A DNA stretch of 64,000 bases, taken from Aquimonas sp044377145. GTDB lineage: Bacteria; Pseudomonadota; Gammaproteobacteria; Xanthomonadales; Xanthomonadaceae. Shown piece after piece: positions 32,551 to 42,766 of this stretch (position 1 is its first letter; each line of letters starts with the position of its first letter). Made by a program: the position numbers and the translations under genes. The notes beneath the pieces were generated by a model. The model was given only the letters and a program-made list of their open reading frames with translations, had not been told where the DNA came from and made no database searches. The stretch is taken from assembly GCF_044377145.1 (NCBI RefSeq), contig NZ_JBILJQ010000009.1, forward strand, positions 39,436 to 103,435, read 5' to 3'.

Positions 32551-33599
32551 TCGTCGGGCCGGAAGCGGGCGCCGACGATCAGCGGCTCGGGCTGCAAGAC
32601 CACACCGAACTGAGATTCCACCGTGTCGGCGACCCGGCGCGCCAGCGCGAGCAGCTCGGCGCCGCTTGCGGATCCATGATTGACCAAAACCAGGGCGTGC
32701 TGCGCGGAGATTCCGGCGTCGCCCTCGCGAAAACCCTTCCAACCTTGTTGATCGATCAACCACGCAGCCGAGAGCTTCACCTGATCGGCGCGCGCTGCCG
32801 GAAACCGCGCGAGCTGCGGATGTCTGCTGGCGATGCGGGCAGCGATTTCGGCGGGCAGCTCCGGGTTCTTGAAGAAGCTGCCGGCATTGCCGACCTGGGC
32901 TGGGTCGGGCAGTTTGGTGCGGCGCAGCACAGTCACCGCATTGGCGACCTTTAGAGGTTCTGGCGACGAGCCCGACTCGATCCCACGTAGCGCTTCTTCG
33001 AGGCCGGCGTAGCCCAGCCTGGGATGCGCGTCGCGATGCAGCCGCAAGCACACCTGCAGGATCAGCCAGCGATCGGGCTCGCGTTTGAACACACTGTCGC
33101 GATAGCTCAGCGCCATCTCATCGGCGGTGAGCTGACACAGCTCGTCGCTGCCACGGTCGAGCGCACGCACCCAGATCAGGCTGTCACTCAGTTCAACGCC
33201 ATAGGCGCCGATGTTCTGCACCGGCGCAGCGCCGACCGTGCCCGGAATCAGGGCCAGATTCTCGATGCCCCAGAGCCCGGCACCGCAGCAGGCGCGCACC
33301 AGAGCGTCCCAGTTCTCGCTCGCCCCGGCGATGACCTCGACCGCGCAATCGGCCGTTTCGATGAACTCGAGCCCGAACAGCTGCGGGTGGATCACGGCCG
33401 ATGGATCTTTGACCAGCAGCAGGTTGCTGCCCCCACCCAAAATCAGCGGCTTCACCGACTGGCTGCGACAGTCCAGCAGCGCGGCGCGCAAGCTGTCGAT
33501 ATCGCCGCAGCGCGCGAATCGCTTCGCCCGCGCCGCAACTCGAAATGTGTTCAAGCCGGTCAGGTCGACATCATCAACCCAGATCGCGCCTGTGCTCAT
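32547..33599 (-). CDS. murB: UDP-N-acetylenolpyruvoylglucosamine reductase
   Basis: A 350-residue type I MurB, which reduces UDP-GlcNAc-enolpyruvate to UDP-MurNAc with NADPH and FAD for peptidoglycan synthesis. The FAD site includes PLILGGGSNLLL and IPGTVGAAPVQNIGAYG. MALSYRDSVFK supplies the conserved YRxS region. VGNAGSFFKNP contains the catalytic Ser, and VVLQPEPLIVG carries the C-terminal catalytic Glu. It overlaps pyrD upstream and the DMT transporter downstream by four bases each, giving a tightly coupled three-gene unit. Confidence 0.97.
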   Translation of the reverse strand: MSTGAIWVDDVDLTGLNTFRVAARAKRFARCGDIDSLRAALLDCRSQSVKPLILGGGSNLLLVKDPSAVIHPQLFGLEFIETADCAVEVIAGASENWDALVRACCGAGLWGIENLALIPGTVGAAPVQNIGAYGVELSDSLIWVRALDRGSDELCQLTADEMALSYRDSVFKREPDRWLILQVCLRLHRDAHPRLGYAGLEEALRGIESGSSPEPLKVANAVTVLRRTKLPDPAQVGNAGSFFKNPELPAEIAARIASRHPQLARFPAARADQVKLSAAWLIDQQGWKGFREGDAGISAQHALVLVNHGSASGAELLALARRVADTVESQFGVVLQPEPLIVGARFRPDE

Positions 33600-34642
33600 C
33601 GCGACATGCCGCGCACCGATTGTTCACGTCGCCGACGGATCGCGTCCACGCACTGCCGGATCAGAATCGGACCGCGATACACGAACCCGGTGTAGATCTG
33701 CACCAGGCTGGCGCCAGCCGTGACCTTGCCGACCGCATCGGCACCGGTGTGGATGCCGCCGACACCGATGATCGGAATCGAATCCGGCAGCTGTGAGCGC
33801 AGGTGGCGCAGCACATGGGTCGAGCGCCCATACAGCGGTTTGCCCGACAGGCCGCCGGCCTCACCCGCGCGGGGATGGCCCTCGACTGGCAGACGGTCGG
33901 TCGTGGTGTTGGTGGCGATCACGCCGTCCACGCGCGCCGCGGCCAGAATCAGGCCCATGCGGTTGATCTGCTCGTCGCTGAGGTCGGGCGCGATCTTGAT
34001 CAGGATTGGTGTGCGTCGGCGGTGCTTGGCTGCCAGGCGCTCCTGCGCTTCGCGCAACTGGTTCAGCAGCCGATGCAATTCGTCGGCGCTTTGCAGATCG
34101 CGCAGACCGGCGGTATTCGGTGAGGAGATGTTGACGGTGACGTAGCTCGCAACCGGGTACACGCGCTCCAGACAGTACAGATAGTCCTCGAAGGCGCGCT
34201 CATTCGGCGTGTCCTTGTTCTTGCCTATATTGATGCCCAGCACGCCGCGGTAGCGGCTGCGTTCGACATTGGCGAGCAGGGCATTGACGCCTTCGTTGTT
34301 GAAGCCCATCCGATTGATGACCGCCGCGTGCCGCGTGAGGCGGAACATGCGCGGCTTGGGATTGCCGGCCTGCGGTCGCGGCGTGGTCGTGCCGATTTCG
34401 ATGAACCCGAAGCCCAGCGCGCCGAGGGCATCGATATGCCCGCCGTTCTTGTCCAGGCCAGCGGCCAGCCCGACCGGATTCGCGAACTCGATGTCCCAGA
34501 GCTTCAGCGGCATCGGCTTGCTGCGCTGCGCAACCAGGGGGTTCAAACCCAGCCGGTACATCGTTGAAAGGCTTGCGAGTGCCAGATCATGGGCGCGCTC
34601 GGCGTCCATCATCATCAGGAAGGGGCGGGCGAAGCTGTACAT
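33596..34642 (-). CDS. pyrD: Dihydroorotate dehydrogenase (quinone)
   Basis: A 348-residue class 2 (membrane-associated, quinone-dependent) dihydroorotate dehydrogenase of pyrimidine synthesis. The N-terminal helix MYSFARPFLMMMDAERAHDLAL, present only in class 2, precedes the FMN barrel. GLAAGLDKNGGHIDALGALGFGFIEIGTTTP and NRMGFNNEGV follow. VTVNISSPNTAGLRDLQ has the catalytic Ser, and KIAPDLSDEQI and GGLSGKPL lie toward the end. First gene of the pyrD-murB-transporter unit. Confidence 0.97.
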   Translation of the reverse strand: MYSFARPFLMMMDAERAHDLALASLSTMYRLGLNPLVAQRSKPMPLKLWDIEFANPVGLAAGLDKNGGHIDALGALGFGFIEIGTTTPRPQAGNPKPRMFRLTRHAAVINRMGFNNEGVNALLANVERSRYRGVLGINIGKNKDTPNERAFEDYLYCLERVYPVASYVTVNISSPNTAGLRDLQSADELHRLLNQLREAQERLAAKHRRRTPILIKIAPDLSDEQINRMGLILAAARVDGVIATNTTTDRLPVEGHPRAGEAGGLSGKPLYGRSTHVLRHLRSQLPDSIPIIGVGGIHTGADAVGKVTAGASLVQIYTGFVYRGPILIRQCVDAIRRRREQSVRGMSR

Positions 34643-34838
34643 GTGGATGCGCGCTCAGGGGAGGGGCGGCGGAAATGCCCGGATCGGGCGATGGATGTGG
34701 AAAGCCATCCGATACAAGGAGTGCCCCGATGCGGAAACGTCGCACACGAGCCTTCCACGACACGCAACGTTTGGTGCACCCCCGTGTAGCCCCAACGCCG
34801 GGCTGCGCGCGAGTACGCGCGCAGACCGGCGGATTTCG

Positions 34839-36371
34839 CTAGAAATCGAAGCGGATGCCCTGTGCCAGAGGTAGTGCATCGGAGTAATTGATGGTGTTTG
34901 TCTGCCGGCGCATGTAGACCTTCCAGGCATCCGAACCCGACTCACGGCCGCCGCCGGTCTCCTTCTCGCCGCCGAAAGCACCACCGATCTCGGCGCCCGA
35001 GGTGCCGATGTTGACGTTGGCGATGCCGCAATCCGAGCCCGCTGCCGACAGGAATTGCTCGGCGGCCTTCAGGTTCTGGGTGAAGATCGAAGACGACAGG
35101 CCCTGCGGGACCGCGTTCTGCATCTCGATCGCTTCGTCCAACGTCTTGAACTTCATCACGTAGAGGATCGGTGCGAAGGTTTCGTGCTGGACGACCTCAT
35201 CGCTGTTCTGCAGGCCGGTGACGATGGCAGGCAGCACGAAGTTTCCGGGGCGGTTGATCGCTGTGCCGCCGGTCTCCACCGTGCCGCCGCTGGCCTTGGC
35301 CTTCGCGATCGAGGCCAGAAACTGCTGCACGGTAGCCTGACTGTTGAGCGGGCCCATCAGGTTGGCAGCATCGGTCGGGTCGCCAATCTTGCCCTCGACC
35401 TGCTTGTAGGCCTTGATCAAGGTGGCCAGCACGTTGTCGAAGATGGATTCGTGCACGATCAGTCGGCGCGTGGTGGTACAGCGCTGGCCGGCGGTGCCGA
35501 CCGCTCCGAACACGATGCCCGGGATCGCCAGTTTCAGATCAGCGCTTTCATCCAGGATGATCGCGTTGTTGCCGCCGAGCTCCAGCAGGCTGCGGCCCAT
35601 CCGGCGGGCCACGCGCTCGCCGACCGTGCGACCGACCTGGGTCGACCCGGTGAAGCTGATCAGCGGAATGCGCTTGTCGTCAACGAACTGCTGCGCCAGC
35701 TCGACGCCGGCGTCGTTGATCAGGAAGAAGATGTCGGGGAAGCCACCGGCACGCAGGGCTTCGTTGCAGATCTTCATCGAGGCGATGGCGGTCAGCGGCG
35801 TCTTGTTGGACGGCTTCCAGATGCAGACGTCGCCGCAGATCGCGGCGAGGAATGAGTTCCATGCCCAGACTGCAACCGGAAAATTGAACGCGCTGATGAT
35901 GCCCACCAGGCCCAGCGGCTGGTACTGCTCATACATGCGGTGGCCGGGGCGCTCCGAATGCATGGTGTAGCCATAGAGCATGCGGCTCTGGCCGACCGCG
36001 AAATCGGCGATGTCGATCATTTCCTGGACTTCACCATCGCCCTCGGGTTTGCTCTTGCCCATCTCGAGTGCGACCAGCGAACCGAGCGCGTCCTTGTGCA
36101 TGCGAAGCGCTTCGCCACACAGTCGAATTGCTTCGCCGCGGCGCGGCGCCGGAGTGGTGCGCCAGGTCTTGAACACGGCCTGGGCGCGCGTGATCACCGT
36201 TTCGTAGTCGGCAACGCTGCTGGCGTGCACTTCAGCGATGACTGCGTTGGTGGTCGGGTTGACCGATTGCAGCACGCCGGCATCGGCGGTAGACGACCAC
36301 TCACCGTTGCCAAGATAGGTGCCGGAATTGACATCAGACAGGCCAAGGGCCTGAAGCAGCTGGGAGCTCAT
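34839..36371 (-). CDS. ALDH7-type aldehyde dehydrogenase (aminoadipate-semialdehyde / piperideine-6-carboxylate dehydrogenase)
   Basis: A 510-residue NAD(P)-dependent aldehyde dehydrogenase. The Rossmann and catalytic motifs are ISAFNFPVAVWAWNSFLAAICGD, SFTGSTQVGRTVGERV, LELGGNNAIILDES (general-base Glu) and GTAGQRCTTTRRL (nucleophile Cys). The HSERPGHRMYEQYQPLGLVG stretch and length fit ALDH7/antiquitin-type enzymes. These oxidise 2-aminoadipate 6-semialdehyde in lysine catabolism. No other lysine-catabolic gene is adjacent, so the physiological substrate is inferred from family only. A 148-bp gap separates it from the tRNA-Arg gene. Confidence 0.9.
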   Translation of the reverse strand: MSSQLLQALGLSDVNSGTYLGNGEWSSTADAGVLQSVNPTTNAVIAEVHASSVADYETVITRAQAVFKTWRTTPAPRRGEAIRLCGEALRMHKDALGSLVALEMGKSKPEGDGEVQEMIDIADFAVGQSRMLYGYTMHSERPGHRMYEQYQPLGLVGIISAFNFPVAVWAWNSFLAAICGDVCIWKPSNKTPLTAIASMKICNEALRAGGFPDIFFLINDAGVELAQQFVDDKRIPLISFTGSTQVGRTVGERVARRMGRSLLELGGNNAIILDESADLKLAIPGIVFGAVGTAGQRCTTTRRLIVHESIFDNVLATLIKAYKQVEGKIGDPTDAANLMGPLNSQATVQQFLASIAKAKASGGTVETGGTAINRPGNFVLPAIVTGLQNSDEVVQHETFAPILYVMKFKTLDEAIEMQNAVPQGLSSSIFTQNLKAAEQFLSAAGSDCGIANVNIGTSGAEIGGAFGGEKETGGGRESGSDAWKVYMRRQTNTINYSDALPLAQGIRFDF

Positions 36372-36519
36372 GCGGGGATTCCTGCTGGAAGCGAAGAGGA
36401 TGTCGACGGCAAGCCTGCCGCAACTGACCGCGGAGTTTACTACAGGCCTGCAAACCCGTTCCCCGGGCTCGGCTGCCAGACTCCACCGACATTCACCTGC
36501 ATGGCAGAATACGTGGCCT

Positions 36520-36596
36520 GCCCCCGTAGCTCAGCTGGATAGAGCGTCCCCCTCCTAAGGGGAAGGTCGTGCGTTCGAATCGCGCCGGGGGCACCA
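36520..36596 (+). tRNA. tRNA-Arg (anticodon CCU)
   Basis: A cloverleaf of 77 bases including an encoded CCA: acceptor GCCCCCG/CGGGGGC, D arm GCTC...GAGC, anticodon stem TCCCC/GGGGA with loop CTCCTAA (anticodon CCT), T arm GTGCG-TTCGAAT-CGCGC. It reads the AGG codon, which is rare in this GC-rich genome. Confidence 0.97.
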
Positions 36597-36647
36597 GGGT
36601 TTGGCGAAGGCGTTGGCGCAGCGATGCAGTTTCCGACGCCAACATAA

Positions 36648-36679
36648 CGAAAAGGCCACCGCATGCGGTGGCCTTTTCG
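36648..36679. terminator. Perfect 32-bp palindromic terminator between two convergent tRNA genes
   Basis: CGAAAAGGCCACCGC meets its exact complement around a central AT, ending in CCTTTTCG followed by TTT. Being symmetric it serves both tRNA-Arg on the plus strand and tRNA-Ala on the minus strand. Confidence 0.85.
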
Positions 36680-36691
36680 TTTCATGCCTCG

Positions 36692-36767
<76 letters not shown>

Positions 36768-36812
36768 ACGAGGCGGGGATCATAGAGGCAATGTCGCACG
36801 TCTGCCAAGTGC

Positions 36813-37931
36813 TCAGGCTGCCGCCGCAGCGCGGACACGCGTAGGCAGCAGAGGCACCAAGGTGGGCTCCAGCACTATTCGGCGCCAGCCAGACAGCTGT
36901 CTCGACCAGCGACCCTCACGCAGCAGGGTCTCTAGATGCCGGCGCGAGGCGAGCACCGATTCATGCAGGCCGAGCGCTTTGGCGTGCTCGGCGACCGCCG
37001 CCTGCAGCAGCTTCAGCTGTTCGCGCTCGGTGTTCTCGGGCAGGGTGGCCAGCGGGATGTCGAGTTCCTCGGGCGTCAGCGTGGCCATCAGCAGCTCGAA
37101 CAGGTCGTCGCGTCGTCGACGCGGCGACTTCGGATTGCGATCCAAGGCGGCTTCGAAGGCTGTGCGGTCAGGGGGCGGGCGATTGACCAGATCCAGCGCG
37201 AGACCGGCATCCAGCACCCAGTTGCGCGGACGGTTCCCGCCACGTGCCAAGCCATCACGCCATAGCAGCAGGCGACGCAGTCGCGCCTGCGCTTCGGTCG
37301 GCAGGCCCTGAGCGGGCCGAAGAGCGAGGTGAGGATGCGGATCGTCGGGCTCGATGGCATTCGAGAGCATTCGCTCGCAGTCCTCGTCCAGCCAAGCGCG
37401 GCGACCCTGTAGATCCAGGGTTGACGCCAGCTGGCGGTGGGGTTCCAGCAGGTAGCGAACGTCGTCGGCGGCGTAGGTCAGCTGTGCTTGTGTCAACGGG
37501 CGCTTGAGCCAATCGGAGCGCGTCTCGCCCTTTTCCAGGACGATGTCGCACAGGCTGGCGACCAGACGCTGATAGCTCATGCCCGGGTCCATGCCGCACA
37601 GCCCAGCGGCCAGTTGGGTGTCGAACAGCGGCCGCGGTAGGGCTGCATAGGTGTGGTGAAAGGCCTGCAGATCTTCGCTCGCGCTGTGCATCACTTTGAT
37701 GGTCGACGAGCCCAGGAACTCGACAATCGCCGGCGCACTGCCCAGCGCCGGAGCGTCCAGCAGCAGTACCTCTCCTGCACGACCCAGCTGCACAAGCGCA
37801 AGCTCGGGGAAGAAGGTCTTCTCGCGCATGAATTCGGTGTCGACCGCGACTGCGGGCTCGCCCGACCACGCGCTGAGGGTGTTCAGATCGGCAGGCGTAT
37901 CAATCCACTGCATCGTCGGCTTCCAAGGCAT
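36813..37931 (-). CDS. rnd: Ribonuclease D
   Basis: A 372-residue 3'-to-5' exoribonuclease involved in tRNA 3' maturation. The DEDDy catalytic residues are visible: VDTEF (D31, E33), HSASEDLQAF (D87) and TYAADDVRYL (Tyr153 and Asp near 157). Helical C-terminal HRDC domains begin around residue 210 (AQARLRRLLLWRDGLARGGNRPRNWV). Length matches E. coli RNase D (375). The start may be the first ATG or the second six residues on (MQWIDTPADL). Transcription could read into the tRNA-Ala gene 45 bp downstream. Confidence 0.93.
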   Translation of the reverse strand: MPWKPTMQWIDTPADLNTLSAWSGEPAVAVDTEFMREKTFFPELALVQLGRAGEVLLLDAPALGSAPAIVEFLGSSTIKVMHSASEDLQAFHHTYAALPRPLFDTQLAAGLCGMDPGMSYQRLVASLCDIVLEKGETRSDWLKRPLTQAQLTYAADDVRYLLEPHRQLASTLDLQGRRAWLDEDCERMLSNAIEPDDPHPHLALRPAQGLPTEAQARLRRLLLWRDGLARGGNRPRNWVLDAGLALDLVNRPPPDRTAFEAALDRNPKSPRRRRDDLFELLMATLTPEELDIPLATLPENTEREQLKLLQAAVAEHAKALGLHESVLASRRHLETLLREGRWSRQLSGWRRIVLEPTLVPLLPTRVRAAAAA

Positions 37932-38128
37932 CGGGGCGAAGACGATAGCCTACTTCTCCGCCGCACCTTTGAAGTGCATCACGTACGCGCAGTGCGAAGC
38001 CCCGCACTATCGCGGGTCGGCTTACGGCGCCCTAGTGATAGCGCTGTGATTCCGCAGTCCGGTTGCCGCATGATTGCAGTTCAGCCGCAGCCATCTAAAA
38101 ACTCGCGCAGGGGCGAGGAGGAGGGAGA

Positions 38129-40033
38129 GTGTCAACGGTTCATTTTCGGGGGATCGCGGCGTCAGTCGTGATGTTGTTGGTATTGAATGCCTGCGGAAGC
38201 AGTGATGAAGCTGCTCCCGCATCAGCGCCGTCGCAGGCCGAGGGAGCTGCCAGCGCGGATCCTGCAGCGACCGGCAGCGGCGCCCAAACGGCAGGTGAGG
38301 CGCAGGGCGATGCGGGAGAGGGACAGGCGCCCGCGCGTCGACGGCTGATGGATGCCACGATGGCACAGGAGTGGACGCCCGAATTTGCCCCGCTGCTCAA
38401 CTTCGATCTGGCGGGTACCCTGCGGAGCGCATCAGAAGCGTTGGCCGCCGGTCGACTTGAGCCGGGGGACGACACGGCGCTGGCCCTGTACACCTTGGTG
38501 CTGCAGAACGAACCGGACAATGCAGATGCCCGTGCCGGCATTGATGCGGTGGTGACCGCTCTGCTGCTGCGTGCAGATCAAGCGTTTGCGCAGGCGCGTT
38601 TCAACGAAGTCGTGCGAATCGTGACCACGGTGACGCGACTGCGGCCGGAACACCCCGAACTGGTGGTGCTGCGGGCCAAGCTTGATTCCGGGCGCGAGGT
38701 GGCGAGTCTGCTGGCTGAAGCGCAGCGGCTGGTCGAGGCCGGCAGTTTGGCCGCGCCCGAGGGCAACAACGCCGCCGAGATCTACCGCCAGATTCTGAGC
38801 CGTGATCCGAACAATCTTGGCGCGCAAGAGGGCTTGGCTCGCGTCGAAGCACTGCTGGTAAACCAGGCTGCATCGGCAGCGGAGTCTGGAAACTATCAGG
38901 ATTCCGAGCGGATGCTGGCTGAGGCCGGACGCGTGAGTCCGGGCTCCGAGGCGGTACAGGATGCGAGCACCCGCATCGTGGAGCTGCGCGAGACGCGTGC
39001 GAAAGAGCTCATTGCCGAGGGTAACGCGGCGGTGGAGGCAGGGGATCTTGCCGTTGCGGAGCGAGCGCTGACCGAGCTTGAGGCCGAATCCGCGCAGGCG
39101 GAGGGATTGGAAGCACTGCGTACCCGCATCGAAAGCGCACGCAGCTACGCCAGCATGCGTCCGGGACAGAGCCTCTCGGATGCGCTCAGCTCGGGTGGAT
39201 CGGCGCCGGAGCTGGTGGTGATTCCGCTCGGCAGCTACCAGATGGGCTCTTCAGAGGGCGAGGCGGACCGCAAGAGTAACGAGGGCCCGCGCTTTGTCGT
39301 CAGTCTGGAGCGTGGGTTTGCCTTGGCCCGTTCAGAGATCAGCGTCGGCCAGTTCAGGAGCTTCATCGGCGCCACCGGTTACGCGCCGAGTGCGAGCCAA
39401 AACGGCAGCTCGACGGTCTACGACGAACGCAGTGGCAGCATGGCGGCCAAGAGTGGCGTGAGCTGGCAAAGCGATCACAACGGCAAGAACGCCGCGGCGG
39501 ATCTGCCGGTGATCCACGTCTCCTGGGTCGATGCCAAGGCCTATGCCGACTGGCTGTCGCGGGAAACCGGCAAGAGCTACCGGCTGCCTTCGGAAGCCGA
39601 GTTCGAATACGTGCTGCGCGCGAGCACCCAGACCCGCTACCCGTGGGGCGATGGCAACCCGAGCCGGCTGGTGGGCAATCTCACCGGTGACGGCGACCGC
39701 AGTGAGTCCCGCCGCAACTGGGTGAATGCGTTCCCGGACTACATCGACGGCTATTGGGGTCCTGCGCCGATACGGTCTTTCGAGGCCAATCGCTTCGGCA
39801 TCCACGACATCAACGGCAACGTGTCGGAGTGGGTGGAAGATTGCTGGCATGACAATTACCAGCGCTCGCCGACCGATGGCAGCGCCTGGGTCAACCCGGG
39901 CTGCAATCGCCGCGTGATTCGCGGTGCTTCCTGGGCCAGCTCGCCGGATCAGGCGCGCTCTGCATTCCGCTTGACGGCCGCACCGACCACGACCAATGCA
40001 CGGCTCGGATTTCGGGTCGCTCGTGATCTGTAG
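38129..40033 (+). CDS. Lipoprotein with TPR-like repeats and a C-terminal SUMF1/FGE-sulfatase domain
   Basis: A 634-residue protein, GTG start with GAGGAGG before it. Residues 1-22 form a lipoprotein signal ending in LNAC (Cys22), followed by an Ala/Gly/Gln-rich linker. Residues ~90-340 are TPR-like helix pairs (LALYTLVLQNEPDNADARAGID, EIYRQILSRDPNNLGAQEGLARV, ERMLAEAGRVSPGSEAVQ). Residues ~355-634 are a SUMF1 domain: FALARSEISVGQFRSFIGATGY, YRLPSEAEFEYVLRAS, GNVSEWVEDCW, RVIRGASW and a GFRVARDL end. The active-site cysteines of formylglycine-generating enzymes are absent after RGASW, so a binding or structural role is likelier. No sulfatase or kinase gene is adjacent. Confidence 0.88.
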   Translation: MSTVHFRGIAASVVMLLVLNACGSSDEAAPASAPSQAEGAASADPAATGSGAQTAGEAQGDAGEGQAPARRRLMDATMAQEWTPEFAPLLNFDLAGTLRSASEALAAGRLEPGDDTALALYTLVLQNEPDNADARAGIDAVVTALLLRADQAFAQARFNEVVRIVTTVTRLRPEHPELVVLRAKLDSGREVASLLAEAQRLVEAGSLAAPEGNNAAEIYRQILSRDPNNLGAQEGLARVEALLVNQAASAAESGNYQDSERMLAEAGRVSPGSEAVQDASTRIVELRETRAKELIAEGNAAVEAGDLAVAERALTELEAESAQAEGLEALRTRIESARSYASMRPGQSLSDALSSGGSAPELVVIPLGSYQMGSSEGEADRKSNEGPRFVVSLERGFALARSEISVGQFRSFIGATGYAPSASQNGSSTVYDERSGSMAAKSGVSWQSDHNGKNAAADLPVIHVSWVDAKAYADWLSRETGKSYRLPSEAEFEYVLRASTQTRYPWGDGNPSRLVGNLTGDGDRSESRRNWVNAFPDYIDGYWGPAPIRSFEANRFGIHDINGNVSEWVEDCWHDNYQRSPTDGSAWVNPGCNRRVIRGASWASSPDQARSAFRLTAAPTTTNARLGFRVARDL

Positions 40034-40066
40034 CTTGGCCTGAAATGGTCTGCATGGGCTGATAGT

Positions 40067-40100
40067 GAAAAGGCCGCCCCTTCATCAGGGCGGCCTTTTC
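40067..40100. terminator. Bidirectional terminator after the SUMF1 gene
   Basis: A perfect 13-bp stem, GAAAAGGCCGCCC with its complement, and an 8-base loop, followed by GTTT. The A-rich left arm gives a U-tract on the minus strand too, so it serves the convergent small-gene/asnS unit as well. Confidence 0.85.
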
Positions 40101-40137
40101 GTTTGGATCCTCGCCGACGCGCGTCGGCTCCAGGATG

Positions 40138-40458
40138 TCAGTGATGCCCGAGCGGCTGCACCATCCGTTCGCGCAGCGCTTCGTCGGTCTCCGCTGCCGG
40201 CGGCTGCACCGCCTCAAGCGAGAAGCCAAAGGTCGCGGCGTCGTCAGCATCCAGGCCGTCGTAGGCGCGAAACTCGGCATCCAGTAGTGCCGCGCGCGCG
40301 GAATCCTCGCCGTCGAAGGGCACGCTGCGGCCGTCGCAGTCGAACACTTGCGCGACCCCGGATTCGAACACGCGCAGGCGCGCCCAGACCAAGGTCTTGC
40401 CGATCGTCGCTACCCACCACTGGGTGTCAATGCAGCTGCCAGTTTCGGTGTCACTCAT
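40138..40458 (-). CDS. Conserved-style hypothetical protein, 106 aa
   Basis: A small acidic soluble protein (MSDTETGSCIDTQWWVATIGKTLVWARLRVFESG, then AQVFDCDGRSVPFDGEDSARAALLDAEFRAYDGLDADDA). No signal peptide, membrane segment or known motif was recognised. Codon composition matches its neighbours and it reads like a genuine gene: an ATG start, a short 12-bp gap to the membrane-protein gene upstream and a terminator after it. It is probably co-transcribed with asnS. Function unknown. Confidence 0.65.
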   Translation of the reverse strand: MSDTETGSCIDTQWWVATIGKTLVWARLRVFESGVAQVFDCDGRSVPFDGEDSARAALLDAEFRAYDGLDADDAATFGFSLEAVQPPAAETDEALRERMVQPLGHH

Positions 40459-40470
40459 ATCTCGTTTCCT

Positions 40471-40758
40471 TCAAACCAGCCACAACACGGTCAGCGAACC
40501 GAGCCCACCGATGATCGCGCTCAGCAACAGAACCTGGGCGGGGGTGGCCAAGCCATTCAAGTTGCGATCTCCGTGCCTTCGAAACTCGCCCTTCAGCAGG
40601 TAGGCGAGGTAGCTGGGCGCAAACGCGTTGGCGCCGACCGTCTGCGAACGGTCCTGCAGATGACGGTAGGCGAGGGGGCCGAAGATCAGATAGCCGGCCA
40701 CGCCTGACAGGCCGAGCCCGGTGGCGAGCAGCAACAGAAACATCGAGAGGATATCCAT
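40471..40758 (-). CDS. Small two-helix membrane protein, 95 aa, unknown function
   Basis: Starts MDILSMFLLLLATGLGLSGVAGYLIFGPL (first membrane helix). A polar loop with AYLLKGEFRRHGDRNLNGL follows, then a second helix at the end (AQVLLLSAIIGGLGSLTVLWLV). It lies 10 bp after asnS and 12 bp before the next small gene, so it is likely part of the same transcript. No family was recognised. The start chosen removes 37 upstream in-frame residues that overlap asnS. Confidence 0.65.
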   Translation of the reverse strand: MDILSMFLLLLATGLGLSGVAGYLIFGPLAYRHLQDRSQTVGANAFAPSYLAYLLKGEFRRHGDRNLNGLATPAQVLLLSAIIGGLGSLTVLWLV

Positions 40759-40768
40759 CGCCGAGTCT

Positions 40769-42169
<1,401 letters not shown>

Positions 42170-42294
42170 AACGTCCTCGTTGATCTGTGTAGGTCAGGGT
42201 TTGCAATTGCTGCAAACAGCCCGCAATGATAGCGGATGACGGGCCACGGATCGGTCCAGTGCAGGGCCACTACTTCAGTTAAGGACACAAGCGC

Positions 42295-42621
42295 ATGGGT
42301 ATCCAACTTACCAACGCCGCTCTTGAGCGCGTTCGGGACTTCCTCAGCAAGGAACCGCAGGGTCTGGGCCTGCGCTTTGGTGTGAAACGCACTGGCTGTT
42401 CGGGCTGGGGCTACGTCATTGACGTGGCGCGCGAAATCGGCCACCAAGACTTGGTGATCGAGCAGGATGGAGTTCGGATCGTCGTCGACCCGATCAGCCT
42501 GCCGATGGTGGAAGGCACCGAGATCGACTTCGTGCGCCAAGGCCTGAACCACCAGTTTGCCTTCAACAACCCCAAGGCTGCGGCTGCCTGCGGCTGCGGC
42601 GAGAGCTTTACCACCGCCTGA
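42295..42621 (+). CDS. A-type iron-sulfur cluster carrier (IscA/HesB family)
   Basis: A 108-residue HesB/IscA protein with the three cluster-binding cysteines: C35 in RTGCSGWGY, and C99 and C101 in AAACGCGESF. It receives or delivers Fe-S clusters to target proteins. The remaining core (DLVIEQDGVRIVVDPISLPMVEGTEIDFV) matches IscA/SufA rather than ErpA closely enough only to name the family. No isc or suf operon is in the window, so it is an isolated copy, upstream of rpsF. Confidence 0.92.
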   Translation: MGIQLTNAALERVRDFLSKEPQGLGLRFGVKRTGCSGWGYVIDVAREIGHQDLVIEQDGVRIVVDPISLPMVEGTEIDFVRQGLNHQFAFNNPKAAAACGCGESFTTA

Positions 42622-42766
42622 GTCCTCAGCTTGTAAGGATGCCCCGGCTGCGCTATCGTAGCCGGCTTGATTTGGCCCTAGGCGAGATCAAGACCTTGCC
42701 TGACCGCCGCCGGCGGAAGGCTTTCGTCCGTGACAAACGTCCGGGCGTCATCCACAAGGAGCATCC

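Noticed and set aside
38129..40033. Formylglycine-generating enzyme with a sulfatase partner
   Set aside because: The required cysteines are missing and no sulfatase gene is present in the window.
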